From positions 1 to 64,000 of the forward strand of contig NZ_LXYG01000003.1 in NCBI RefSeq assembly GCF_001650905.1: 64,000 bases of DNA, in the 5' to 3' direction. Numbering within the stretch: position 1 is the stretch's first letter; each line of letters begins with the position of its first letter. Below, piece by piece: positions 54,232-62,800 of this stretch. Origin of the DNA: Balneola sp. EhC07 (lineage in GTDB: Bacteria > Bacteroidota > Rhodothermia > Balneolales > Balneolaceae). Position numbers and translations under genes: made by a program. The notes under the pieces are model-generated. The model saw nothing but the letters and a program-made list of their open reading frames with translations, ran no database searches and was not told where the DNA came from.

Positions 54232-56199
54232 ATGCTCCAATTAGAAAAAATATCTCTTGCCCTTGGCGACAGGGATTTACTTGACGAAATTTCAACCTTG
54301 ATAAATCCGGGTGAACGAATTGGTTTGGTTGGCCCTAATGGTGCCGGGAAATCAACTTTACTCAAAATTATCATGGGTATTCAGGAAAAGGATGCGGGCT
54401 CCATTGTTCTTTCCAATGAAGAAACCCTTGGCTATCTCCCTCAGGATGGTGTTGATCCTGATTTTGAGCTCACCGTGATCGAAGAGGTTGAAACTGCTTT
54501 TTCTGAGATCTTTGATCTCGAAGAAGAAGTAAATCAACTTCAACAAAAACTGGCAGAAACAGATCCTGAATCTGACGAACATGAAAAGTTACTCGAAAGA
54601 TACGGTCTCCTGCAAACCAAACTGGAAGCTTCCGGTCTCTATACTTTGCGTTCTGACGTTGAAAAGATTCTGATGGGTCTTGGATTTAAAGAATCAGATT
54701 TTTCCAGAAATACCACCGAATTCAGTGGTGGTTGGTTGATGAGAATTGCTTTGGCTAAGCTTCTCCTTAAAAAACCTACTTACCTTCTTTTGGATGAGCC
54801 TACAAACCACTTGGATATTGAATCTTTGCAATGGATGGAAAATTTTCTGAATTCCTATGAAGGTGCTGTAATTGTAGTTTCACATGACAGGGCGTTTTTG
54901 GATACCATCACCAATAGAACACTTGCTCTTCGGAAAGGGAAAATGAGTGACTATTCCGGAAATTACTCCTTTTACGAAAGAAAATGGGAAGAAGAGCGTG
55001 AGCTTTTGATCAATGCACAGAAAAATCAGGCTAAAGAACTCAAAGAAACGGAAGAATTTATTGAGCGTTTCCGGTATAAAGCATCTAAAGCTCGGCAGGT
55101 TCAAAGTCGAGTTAAACAACTTGAGAAAATAGATCGCATTGAAGTTGAAGATGAGCTGGCTAATGTTTCATTCAGCTTCCCCGAACCTGAAAGAAGCGGA
55201 CAGGTTGTGATGAGATTGGAAAGCATCAAGAAAAGCTACGGTGATAATGTAGTTTTTGATGGACTGGATTATGAAATCGAACGCGGTGATAAAATTGCCG
55301 TGGTTGGACCAAATGGCGCAGGAAAGTCGACTATGATCCGAATTCTTGCCGGGATAGAATCTATTCAGGGTGGGGAACGAAACGAAGGACATAAAGTAAC
55401 TACGAACTACTTTGCTCAGCATCAGGCAGAAGATCTGGATCTTAAAAAAGATGCACTTGAAGTAATGATGAGTGCGGGTTCTAACGAAAAAGAAAGCCGA
55501 TTGCGTTCTATTTTGGGGAGTTTCCTTTTCCGTGGTGATGATGTCTTCAAAAAAGTTAAAGTTCTTTCCGGTGGAGAAAAAAGCCGGTTGGCACTGGCAA
55601 AGATGTTACTCTCCCCTGCCAACTTTCTCATATTTGATGAGCCTACAAACCACTTGGATATGAGTAGTAAAAACATCCTGCAACAAGCTCTTCAACAATA
55701 TGAAGGAACTTGTGTAATTGTATCTCATGATCGTGCTTTTTTAGATCCTATTGTAGATAAGGTTTTGGAAGTTCAAAAAAACAGAGTTCGTACTTACCTT
55801 GGTAATGTCTCTTATTTCCTTGATAAGAAAAAGGAAGAAGCTGAAGCTCAAAAAAACTCGGGAGCATCAGAGCAATCTAAATCAGCATCTTCAGATGACA
55901 GCTCTCTTTCAAGAAAAGAACAACGACGGATAGAAGCTGAACGCAGAAATAAGATCAGTAAAGAAGTAAATCCCATTAAAAAGAAGTTAGAAAAAGTTGA
56001 AAAGGAGATCGAGCAATCTGAAAGCAGAAAAAATGAAATTGAAGCTTTAATGGCAGAAGTTGATTTCTACGATGATGCGGACAGGGTTAAGAAAACCTCA
56101 TTAGAATATGAGAATATAAAAATGGATCTTACAGACAAATATTCAAAATGGGAAGAATATGCCAATAGAATTGAAGCCATAGAACAAGAAATAGCATGA
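54232..56199 (+). CDS. ABC-F family ATPase
   Basis: The 655-residue soluble protein has two tandem ABC cassettes and no membrane domain. Walker A motifs GPNGAGKST occur near residues 34-42 and 359-367. The signatures are FSGGW and LSGGE, and both Walker B motifs are followed by EPTNHLD, typical of ABC-F translation factors. The linker between the cassettes (about 240-300) is charged and helical, and the C-terminus is a lysine/glutamate-rich coiled coil. Members act on the ribosome as translation factors or in antibiotic protection; which applies here is not clear. Its last codon overlaps the start of the lipoprotein gene (ATGA). Confidence 0.93.
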   Translation: MLQLEKISLALGDRDLLDEISTLINPGERIGLVGPNGAGKSTLLKIIMGIQEKDAGSIVLSNEETLGYLPQDGVDPDFELTVIEEVETAFSEIFDLEEEVNQLQQKLAETDPESDEHEKLLERYGLLQTKLEASGLYTLRSDVEKILMGLGFKESDFSRNTTEFSGGWLMRIALAKLLLKKPTYLLLDEPTNHLDIESLQWMENFLNSYEGAVIVVSHDRAFLDTITNRTLALRKGKMSDYSGNYSFYERKWEEERELLINAQKNQAKELKETEEFIERFRYKASKARQVQSRVKQLEKIDRIEVEDELANVSFSFPEPERSGQVVMRLESIKKSYGDNVVFDGLDYEIERGDKIAVVGPNGAGKSTMIRILAGIESIQGGERNEGHKVTTNYFAQHQAEDLDLKKDALEVMMSAGSNEKESRLRSILGSFLFRGDDVFKKVKVLSGGEKSRLALAKMLLSPANFLIFDEPTNHLDMSSKNILQQALQQYEGTCVIVSHDRAFLDPIVDKVLEVQKNRVRTYLGNVSYFLDKKKEEAEAQKNSGASEQSKSASSDDSSLSRKEQRRIEAERRNKISKEVNPIKKKLEKVEKEIEQSESRKNEIEALMAEVDFYDDADRVKKTSLEYENIKMDLTDKYSKWEEYANRIEAIEQEIA

Positions 56200-56756
56200 A
56201 ATTAAATACTAAGCATCTATTATTATCTCTTTGCATTGCAATCATAAGTATTAGCTGTGGGACATCAGAACCTGCATTACTAAAACCTGAGCTTTCTTCA
56301 GAGATGAATAACACTCAACAATCCGCTGCTAAACCAGATACTTCCCGTTCTATTGCCGTAACCATCAATGAACGTGTTAAATATGAACTCACTAAAATTG
56401 ATACTTCCTGGACAGGAGTTGTTCTGCAATACGACACAAACGACCCGCTAACAAGAAAGATAGTCCGCGAAATCCCTTTGGTTCCTGCTTATGGTTGGTC
56501 TGATTTCGAAAACGTGGTCCAATTTCTTATGATCTATACTATACCTGATCAAAAGGAAATCGAAAATCATACGCCGGCTCCGATTTCAAATCAATCCCGA
56601 TCATATAAAATTGCCGTTTTTGATGGTGAAAATTCCAGAACCTATCACTATTTCAATCCTGAAGGTGAACTTAATGAATATTGGGAATCACGAAATGTAG
56701 TTACTTTTGGAACCTATTTGACTTCTGAGATGAAGGTTATTGAAGAGAAAAATTAG
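56196..56756 (+). CDS. Lipoprotein of unknown function
   Basis: The 186-residue protein has a lipoprotein signal peptide with the lipobox SISC, placing the lipidated cysteine at residue 21. A flexible Ser/Gln/Pro-rich stretch follows to about residue 45, then a compact domain of unknown fold. It overlaps abcF by 4 bases, so it is translated with it. Its stop overlaps that of the convergent SIR2 gene by 4 bases. I do not recognise the family. Confidence 0.75.
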   Translation: MKLNTKHLLLSLCIAIISISCGTSEPALLKPELSSEMNNTQQSAAKPDTSRSIAVTINERVKYELTKIDTSWTGVVLQYDTNDPLTRKIVREIPLVPAYGWSDFENVVQFLMIYTIPDQKEIENHTPAPISNQSRSYKIAVFDGENSRTYHYFNPEGELNEYWESRNVVTFGTYLTSEMKVIEEKN

Positions 56757-57859
56757 ACTCTAAACTCTTCTTTTAAAATTTTTATTGCTTCATCAAATCT
56801 ATTTGGATGATACTTATATCTAAGCTCAGCACCAGGGCCTAACAACTTTTTATATTTAACATCTACTTCTTTTCCTTCTGGTTTAGGATCAAACACCCAG
56901 AGCCTTTGAAAAAGATCTATACCGGCCGTTCCAAGAGCGTACAAATATTTAAAAAAAAGATCTGTCTCTGGCAATGAAAACCCAATTATGAATAAGTTTT
57001 CTGCTTCACTTAAAGCTTTAGAAGCTTTTCTCCATACTTCTCTTATTTCTTTATTGTTGAAAGTTTTATTAAATGTTGGTGGCACTAAAAAAACTTCTTT
57101 CCCAATTTTTTCGTTTTCTTTTTTGAATTCCCCATCTAAAATATGAGATCCTAATGTCAAATAACCACCATCTGTGTGATAACCATATGAACGATTCGAA
57201 AAATAAGAAGCAAAATCCCATGGTATAATCTGATTTGATTCCTCTTCAACTCCCCAGTTCAATGATCCATGGAGTTTATAAATAGGTATCGGATTCCTAG
57301 AACTTGAATAAGCTTTTAAACCATAATCAACACCTATACCTGCTTTTTCAAAACTTAAATCCAACATAAGGTCATAGTTAAAACTTATTATTTTAACATC
57401 ATGGTTAGGCTGTCCTTTTCTTCTTAACCTATTTACTAATTTTACAAAATCAACATAACTACCCATAGGCGTTATGTTTCCATTAGCAATCGGTAATTTA
57501 ATCGACCTTTCTAGCGTGACAATAATCAATTCTTTAAGTGCTTTTACGAATTCAGATGCATGTGTAGTTCTATTCCCTTCATCCGGCTCGTTAAAATAAT
57601 GACCTAAATAAGAGGACATTTCAAAAATTGAAAATACTGATTCTAAATTATTAAGATTTAATTTTGACTTTGAATGTACCCTTTGTAATTCTCCTAATGC
57701 TGAAAAAACTCTTTTAAATGATTTTTCTTGGTCAGGTTGAATGTTGCCAGTTTTCCAAAGCTTCCAAGCTTCATCTAGAAAATTATTTACAAGAGGAGCC
57801 CCGACATCATGTGACGCGCCTGCACCTAATACAAACACCGTTTTTGTTTGCTCACTCAT
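56753..57859 (-). CDS. SIR2-like NAD-binding domain protein
   Basis: The 368-residue protein carries the SIR2 core motifs in order: GAGAS near residues 12-16 (NAD binding), SFNYD with Asn161, YKLHGSLNW with the catalytic-type histidine His197, and [10 protein letters not shown] near 300. The pattern fits the bacterial SIR2-like group that includes NAD-depleting anti-phage effectors rather than classical deacetylases, because no zinc-finger cysteines are seen. No second defence domain is present on the chain. Its start overlaps the VOC gene stop by 4 bases (ATGA). NADase activity and defence function are inferences. Confidence 0.8.
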   Translation of the reverse strand: MSEQTKTVFVLGAGASHDVGAPLVNNFLDEAWKLWKTGNIQPDQEKSFKRVFSALGELQRVHSKSKLNLNNLESVFSIFEMSSYLGHYFNEPDEGNRTTHASEFVKALKELIIVTLERSIKLPIANGNITPMGSYVDFVKLVNRLRRKGQPNHDVKIISFNYDLMLDLSFEKAGIGVDYGLKAYSSSRNPIPIYKLHGSLNWGVEEESNQIIPWDFASYFSNRSYGYHTDGGYLTLGSHILDGEFKKENEKIGKEVFLVPPTFNKTFNNKEIREVWRKASKALSEAENLFIIGFSLPETDLFFKYLYALGTAGIDLFQRLWVFDPKPEGKEVDVKYKKLLGPGAELRYKYHPNRFDEAIKILKEEFRV

Positions 57860-58281
57860 TTAGCAAAGATCTGGCTCTTATCTCCGAATGCCTTGAACTC
57901 TAGCGCATTTCCGCTGGGATCCAGAAAGAACATGGTTGCCTGTTCGCCGGGTTCACCTTTAAAACGGATATAAGGTTCTATGATGAACTCTATTCCGGCT
58001 TCTTCCACTCTTTTTGAAAGTGCCTGCCATTCATCCATTTCCAGAATTACACCAAAATGTCGAACCGGAACTCCTTTTCCATCTACTGCTCCTTTAGCTG
58101 ATTCTTTGGCTTCGTCAGGACTGAGATGTGCTACTACCTGATGTCCCCACATATTAAAATCGATCCAATGATCGGAGGATCGGCCTGTTGAACAACCTAA
58201 AATTTCAGTATAAAAGGTGTGTGTTTCTTCCAGATCTTTAACCGGAAATGCCAGATGAAATGGTGGAATGTTTTTACTCAT
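57856..58281 (-). CDS. VOC-family protein (glyoxalase/dioxygenase fold)
   Basis: The 141-residue protein has the paired beta-alpha-beta-beta-beta modules of the vicinal-oxygen-chelate fold: [20 protein letters not shown] at the start, [16 protein letters not shown] in the middle and [16 protein letters not shown] at the end. Histidine and glutamate residues are in place to bind a metal. The reaction is unknown. I start it at the ATG at 58281; an in-frame start ten codons upstream is possible. It leads the two-gene operon with the SIR2-like gene. Confidence 0.9.
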   Translation of the reverse strand: MSKNIPPFHLAFPVKDLEETHTFYTEILGCSTGRSSDHWIDFNMWGHQVVAHLSPDEAKESAKGAVDGKGVPVRHFGVILEMDEWQALSKRVEEAGIEFIIEPYIRFKGEPGEQATMFFLDPSGNALEFKAFGDKSQIFAK

Positions 58282-58455
58282 ATCTTGTGTTTTATGAAGC
58301 CAAGGAATCACAAAAACACTAACTAGTTACTTTTAAGATCGTTGGCTTAGCGAAGTTAACTTGATTGATCTAACTTAAAAAAAATAGAGTAATTATTTTT
58401 TGTGATTCTGTGTTTTAGTGGCATTTTTAATATTCATAATCCTTAATAGAAAAGA

Positions 58456-59211
58456 ATGGAATCCAAGAAAATAGAGTTTACAGGATCAACGGGTGAAAGT
58501 TTATCTGCAAAAATTGACCTGCCTGATGGAGATACTAAAGCCTGCGCCTTATTTGCTCATTGTTTTACCTGTTCAAAAGACCTGAAAGCAGTGGGTAATA
58601 TCACAAAAGCATTGGCGGGAATTGGAATTGCTACTTTTCGCTTCGACTTTACAGGGCTTGGACAAAGTGAAGGGGATTTTGCTGATACTAACTTCTCAAG
58701 CAATGTTGATGATCTGGTTAAGGCTTATGAATACATGGATAAAGAATTTTCAGCCCCTTCCATATTGATCGGACATTCCTTAGGCGGAGCTGCTGTACTT
58801 CAAGCTTCTCATAAAATGGAAGCAATAAAAGCAGTTGCAACCATTGCTGCCCCTGCGGAACCTGCACATGTTAAAGAGAACTTTGAAATGAGCCTTGATG
58901 AGATCAACGAAAAAGGAGAAGCAAAAGTAAGCTTAGCCGGACGTCCGTTCACCATCAAGAAACAATTCATCGATGACCTTGAAGAAACCCGCATGAAAAA
59001 ATTTATTCATAATCTTGGTAAAGCTTTGATCGTATTTCATTCTCCTATCGACAATACAGTAGGAATTGATAACGCCTCAAAAATTTTTATTGCAGCCAAA
59101 CACCCGAAGAGTTTTATATCCCTCGATAAAGCAGATCACCTGTTATCTGAAAAAGAAGACAGCCTGTATATAGGAAAAGTTTTAGGCACCTGGGCTGAGA
59201 AATATATTTGA
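58456..59211 (+). CDS. Alpha/beta hydrolase
   Basis: The 251-residue hydrolase has the nucleophile elbow GHSLGGAAV (Ser in the canonical position). The FAHCFTCSKDLKAVGN motif is typical of the group that is often fused to an OsmC domain. Asp and His of the triad are expected in the last third, where a His lies in KADHLLSEKED. Here the protein stands alone, with no OsmC domain. Substrate unknown. It ends at a strong bidirectional hairpin terminator. Confidence 0.88.
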   Translation: MESKKIEFTGSTGESLSAKIDLPDGDTKACALFAHCFTCSKDLKAVGNITKALAGIGIATFRFDFTGLGQSEGDFADTNFSSNVDDLVKAYEYMDKEFSAPSILIGHSLGGAAVLQASHKMEAIKAVATIAAPAEPAHVKENFEMSLDEINEKGEAKVSLAGRPFTIKKQFIDDLEETRMKKFIHNLGKALIVFHSPIDNTVGIDNASKIFIAAKHPKSFISLDKADHLLSEKEDSLYIGKVLGTWAEKYI

Positions 59212-59236
59212 AAAAAATCTCCCTTCGAAGGGAGAT
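59211..59236. terminator. Palindromic terminator
   Basis: A perfect 20-base palindrome, ATCTCCCTT CG AAGGGAGAT (59217-59236), is preceded by an A-run, giving a good U-tract for leftward transcription. It separates the convergent hydrolase gene and the small unknown gene. Confidence 0.85.
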
Positions 59237-59238
59237 GT

Positions 59239-59616
59239 TCACTCATCCAACTCTTTCAATTTCATTTCTGAAAGCTCGAGATTTACTTTGGAAGAAATAT
59301 TAGCAGCGATATCTCTGTTCTTCTTTTTCACTTTCATTGTTCTTGATGTAAGCTCGTCTCCCGGAAGTTCAGAAAGCGCTCTTGCATTTTTTCCATGAAT
59401 GATCAATTTAGTAGAAAAGAGCCCTTTCTTGTATTCCATCATATCAATTTCTGAAAATGGAATTTCTACGGTAGCTAAGTCTGATTTATAAGCTCCCATT
59501 ATCGCATCTTTTTTCTGAAATTCGATGAACAATTTTTGGCCTTTCACGCTCAGGATTCCTTCCACTAACATAAATCCGCCGTTCAATTGATCGATCTCAA
59601 ATGGTAAGCTTCGCAT
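59239..59616 (-). CDS. Conserved-looking protein of unknown function
   Basis: The 125-residue protein has no signal peptide or membrane segment. The N-terminal half alternates hydrophobic and polar residues in a beta-sheet pattern (VEGILSVKGQKLFIEFQ, VEIPFSEIDMMEYK), suggesting a PH-like or lipid-binding beta-barrel. The C-terminal third is lysine-rich and helical. I do not recognise the family. Its 3' end is marked by the 59,211 terminator, which supports it as a real gene. Confidence 0.65.
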   Translation of the reverse strand: MRSLPFEIDQLNGGFMLVEGILSVKGQKLFIEFQKKDAIMGAYKSDLATVEIPFSEIDMMEYKKGLFSTKLIIHGKNARALSELPGDELTSRTMKVKKKNRDIAANISSKVNLELSEMKLKELDE

Positions 59617-59880
59617 ATTTTTAACTGTTTTTTATTGACTTAACTGTCGAAATAATTATTTCTAAAAAGGTACAAAAAATCTGTAAGGACTTCCTCATGA
59701 AACTGTCTAACTATACGGTTGAGGGAAACATTACTAATCATACATTTGAGGGCTCAACCCTCAATGTCCTTCCAGGGGTGAAAGATGGAATATTCTTTTA
59801 CCCTCTTTTTTTTGAACCCTCATTAAGGCATTTTTTTAGCTTTTGTTGATTAAGTGCTTTCACTCTGCTATTCTCTGTGC

Positions 59881-62800
59881 ATGAGAGGTCTCATCACTGT
59901 AATTCTTATATTTATCCCGTCCCTGATTATTGCTCAATCGGCAAATTTTCAGGATGACTTTTCCGATCAGGATATTTCTGACTGGACCGGAGATAATGCG
60001 GACTTTACTTTTGTAACTGAAATCGGCAATGTATTACTTCAGCAAGATGCTGCTTCCGCCGGCTCTTCTCAGTTGAGCATTCCATCAACAAACGTAATTG
60101 GGTTCTGGGAATTCTTTATTCGTTTAGACGGATTCAATCCTTCTGATGGAAACAAATCTGAGATCTACTTAATGAGTGACTCCGCTAACTTCGATCAGGC
60201 TATAGATGGATATATGCTACAGGCCGGAGAAGATGGTTCGGGAGATGTTTTCAGATTATTCCGAATCACTGACGGAACCAAAGACGGAGAAGTACTAACC
60301 GGAACAACCGATATTTCAGATGGTGGCGACTTCAGAGTTCGTGTGAACAGAGATGCTTCCGGAAACTGGGCGCTTTCAGTGGCAAATTCATATTCCAGTG
60401 TAACTGTAGAAGAAGCAACGGGCACGGATAACACCTACAGCTCCACTTCATTTTTGGGGTTCAAAAATACATACACAGCAACCAGAGCTGATAAATTCTT
60501 CTTCGATTTTAAAATTGATATTCCCCCTATACAAATTGCTGATGCTACAGTACTGAACGCTACCACGATCAATGTAAATTTCAGCAAAAATTACAATCCT
60601 GCAACCATACAAAACTCCGATTTTACAATTTCGCCCGGCAACTTAAATCCGACAACTATTGATCAGCCTTCTGGTTCCTCTGTTGAATTGGTATTTGGCA
60701 GCAACTTACCAAGCGGTTCTTTTGATCTTGATATTACTTCCATAGAAGATTCCAACAACCAAACCACCCTGACTGACACCACCATTACTTTATTCAGGTT
60801 TGAAGAATATCAATCAGGTGATATCATCATAAATGAATTTTTAAAAGATCCACCCGGAGCACTTGAAGAATATGTGGAATTGAAAAACACATCATCTCGT
60901 TTGCTCAATTTGAAAGATTGGGAATTAGGTGATAACGGTTCTCTCAGTGTAATCTCCGATCAGGATCTTGCCATTTTTCCTGATAGTTTTGTAGTTATCA
61001 CTTCTGATACTGCCGCTCTGAAAAGTGTTTTCGGAAATGTGTATGCTATACAAATTTCACTTCCGGCGTTCAATAACACAACTGATCAGGTTCGTCTTTA
61101 CGATGAGAATGGTACTACCATTGATTCTTTAGAATACACACCCGATTGGGGCGGCGATAATGTGGCGTTGGAACGCAGAAGCCCAACGGCTCCATCTGTT
61201 TTTATGGAAAACTGGGACGATTCACCCAATCCAAATTCTGGAACAGCAGGAATGGAAAATGAAGTTGATCAGGATAATACATCTCCAAATCTGGAAACTT
61301 TGAGCATCGTTAATGATTCTACATTCATCCTCACATTCACAGAACGTATCAATCCTGATTCGGCCGGCAATCCGGATAACTACGAAATCGCTCTGAACAC
61401 CAAAGCCGTTCAAGGGCAAAACGCTTTTTTTGTCGCAACTTTTCTGGAGCCTGACTCTGTAAAGCTCGTTGTTAAAGGAGGAATCCCAAATACACCCAGT
61501 GGTGGAGAAATTATCATTTACAATCAGGCAGATATATTTGGTAACATAAATCCATCCATAAGCAGAAGTTTTCAATACATACAAACAGAAACAGCCGAAC
61601 CGGGTGACGTATTCATCAATGAGTTTGTATATGATCCTCCGGGGTCGCTTACCGAGTTTGTGGAGATTTATAATCCAACAGATAAAGCATTTAACCTGAA
61701 AGGGTGGACTTTAAGTGACAACTCCGGCAACGAAGTGGTTTTAACAAACGAAGATTTCTTTTTCAGAAAAACAGAACCCACTTCAGGCTTTCCGGATAAT
61801 CCATATATAATTTTAACTCCGGACAGTTCCATTGGCGTAGGTCAACCAAATCGAAGAGTAGTAATGGGAAGCCGTTTTCCAACCTTGAATAATACTACTG
61901 ATGCTATCGTCTTAAAAAATGCGGACGGAGTTGCTATCGACTCACTTACTTATACTCAAGACTGGGGAGGCGATGAAGTTTCTTTGGAGCGACGATCTGT
62001 TTCTGTAACCGGTCAGTATCAGGAAAACTGGGGTGATAGTCCTTCTCCTCAATTTGCCACGCCATCTGAGCCCAACCTTGTGAGCCGGGATAACGAAGCG
62101 CCCGCATTAGAAAATGCTTTTGCTCTAAATAACACTTCTGTTACTCTTGTATATGATGAGCGGCTGGAACAAAGTGCTGCACAAAATGTCTCCAACTACA
62201 CATTTTCACCATCTCTGTCTGTCTCTTCGATTTCTCAGAATAGAAATCAAGTAACCCTGATCTTTAATGAGACTTTGCAAAATGAAACTACTTATTCCAT
62301 AACGATAAACGATCAGCAGGATATTTTCGGGAACACGAATACTCAAATTTCCACAACGGTACGATATCTGGAATTTTCTCCTCCCCAACCTTCTGATATT
62401 GTCATAAATGAGATCCTCTATCAAAAAGAGAATGAAAACTCTCCGGAATTCATCGAGCTGTTTAACAATTCTGACAACAATTTTGATCTGAGCAATTGGA
62501 CCATTTCTGATGCTGCTGATAATTCCGCCACGCTGCCTGAGGGAACTTCTCTTGAAGCCGGAAATTATGTGGTGTTAACGGATCGTCAGAATTTTGCCAG
62601 CTCACTGTCAAACGGGATTTTCCTTTCAGGATTTCCTTCACTCAACGACTCCGGCGATGGAATTATCCTTAAAAATGAATCCGGAGTTACCATAGATAGT
62701 TTGTTTTACACCGAACGTTTTGGTGGAAATCAGGATGGAATTTCTGCTGAAAAAAAAGATCCTAACGGTGCTTCCAACGATCCCAACAATTGGAACAGCA

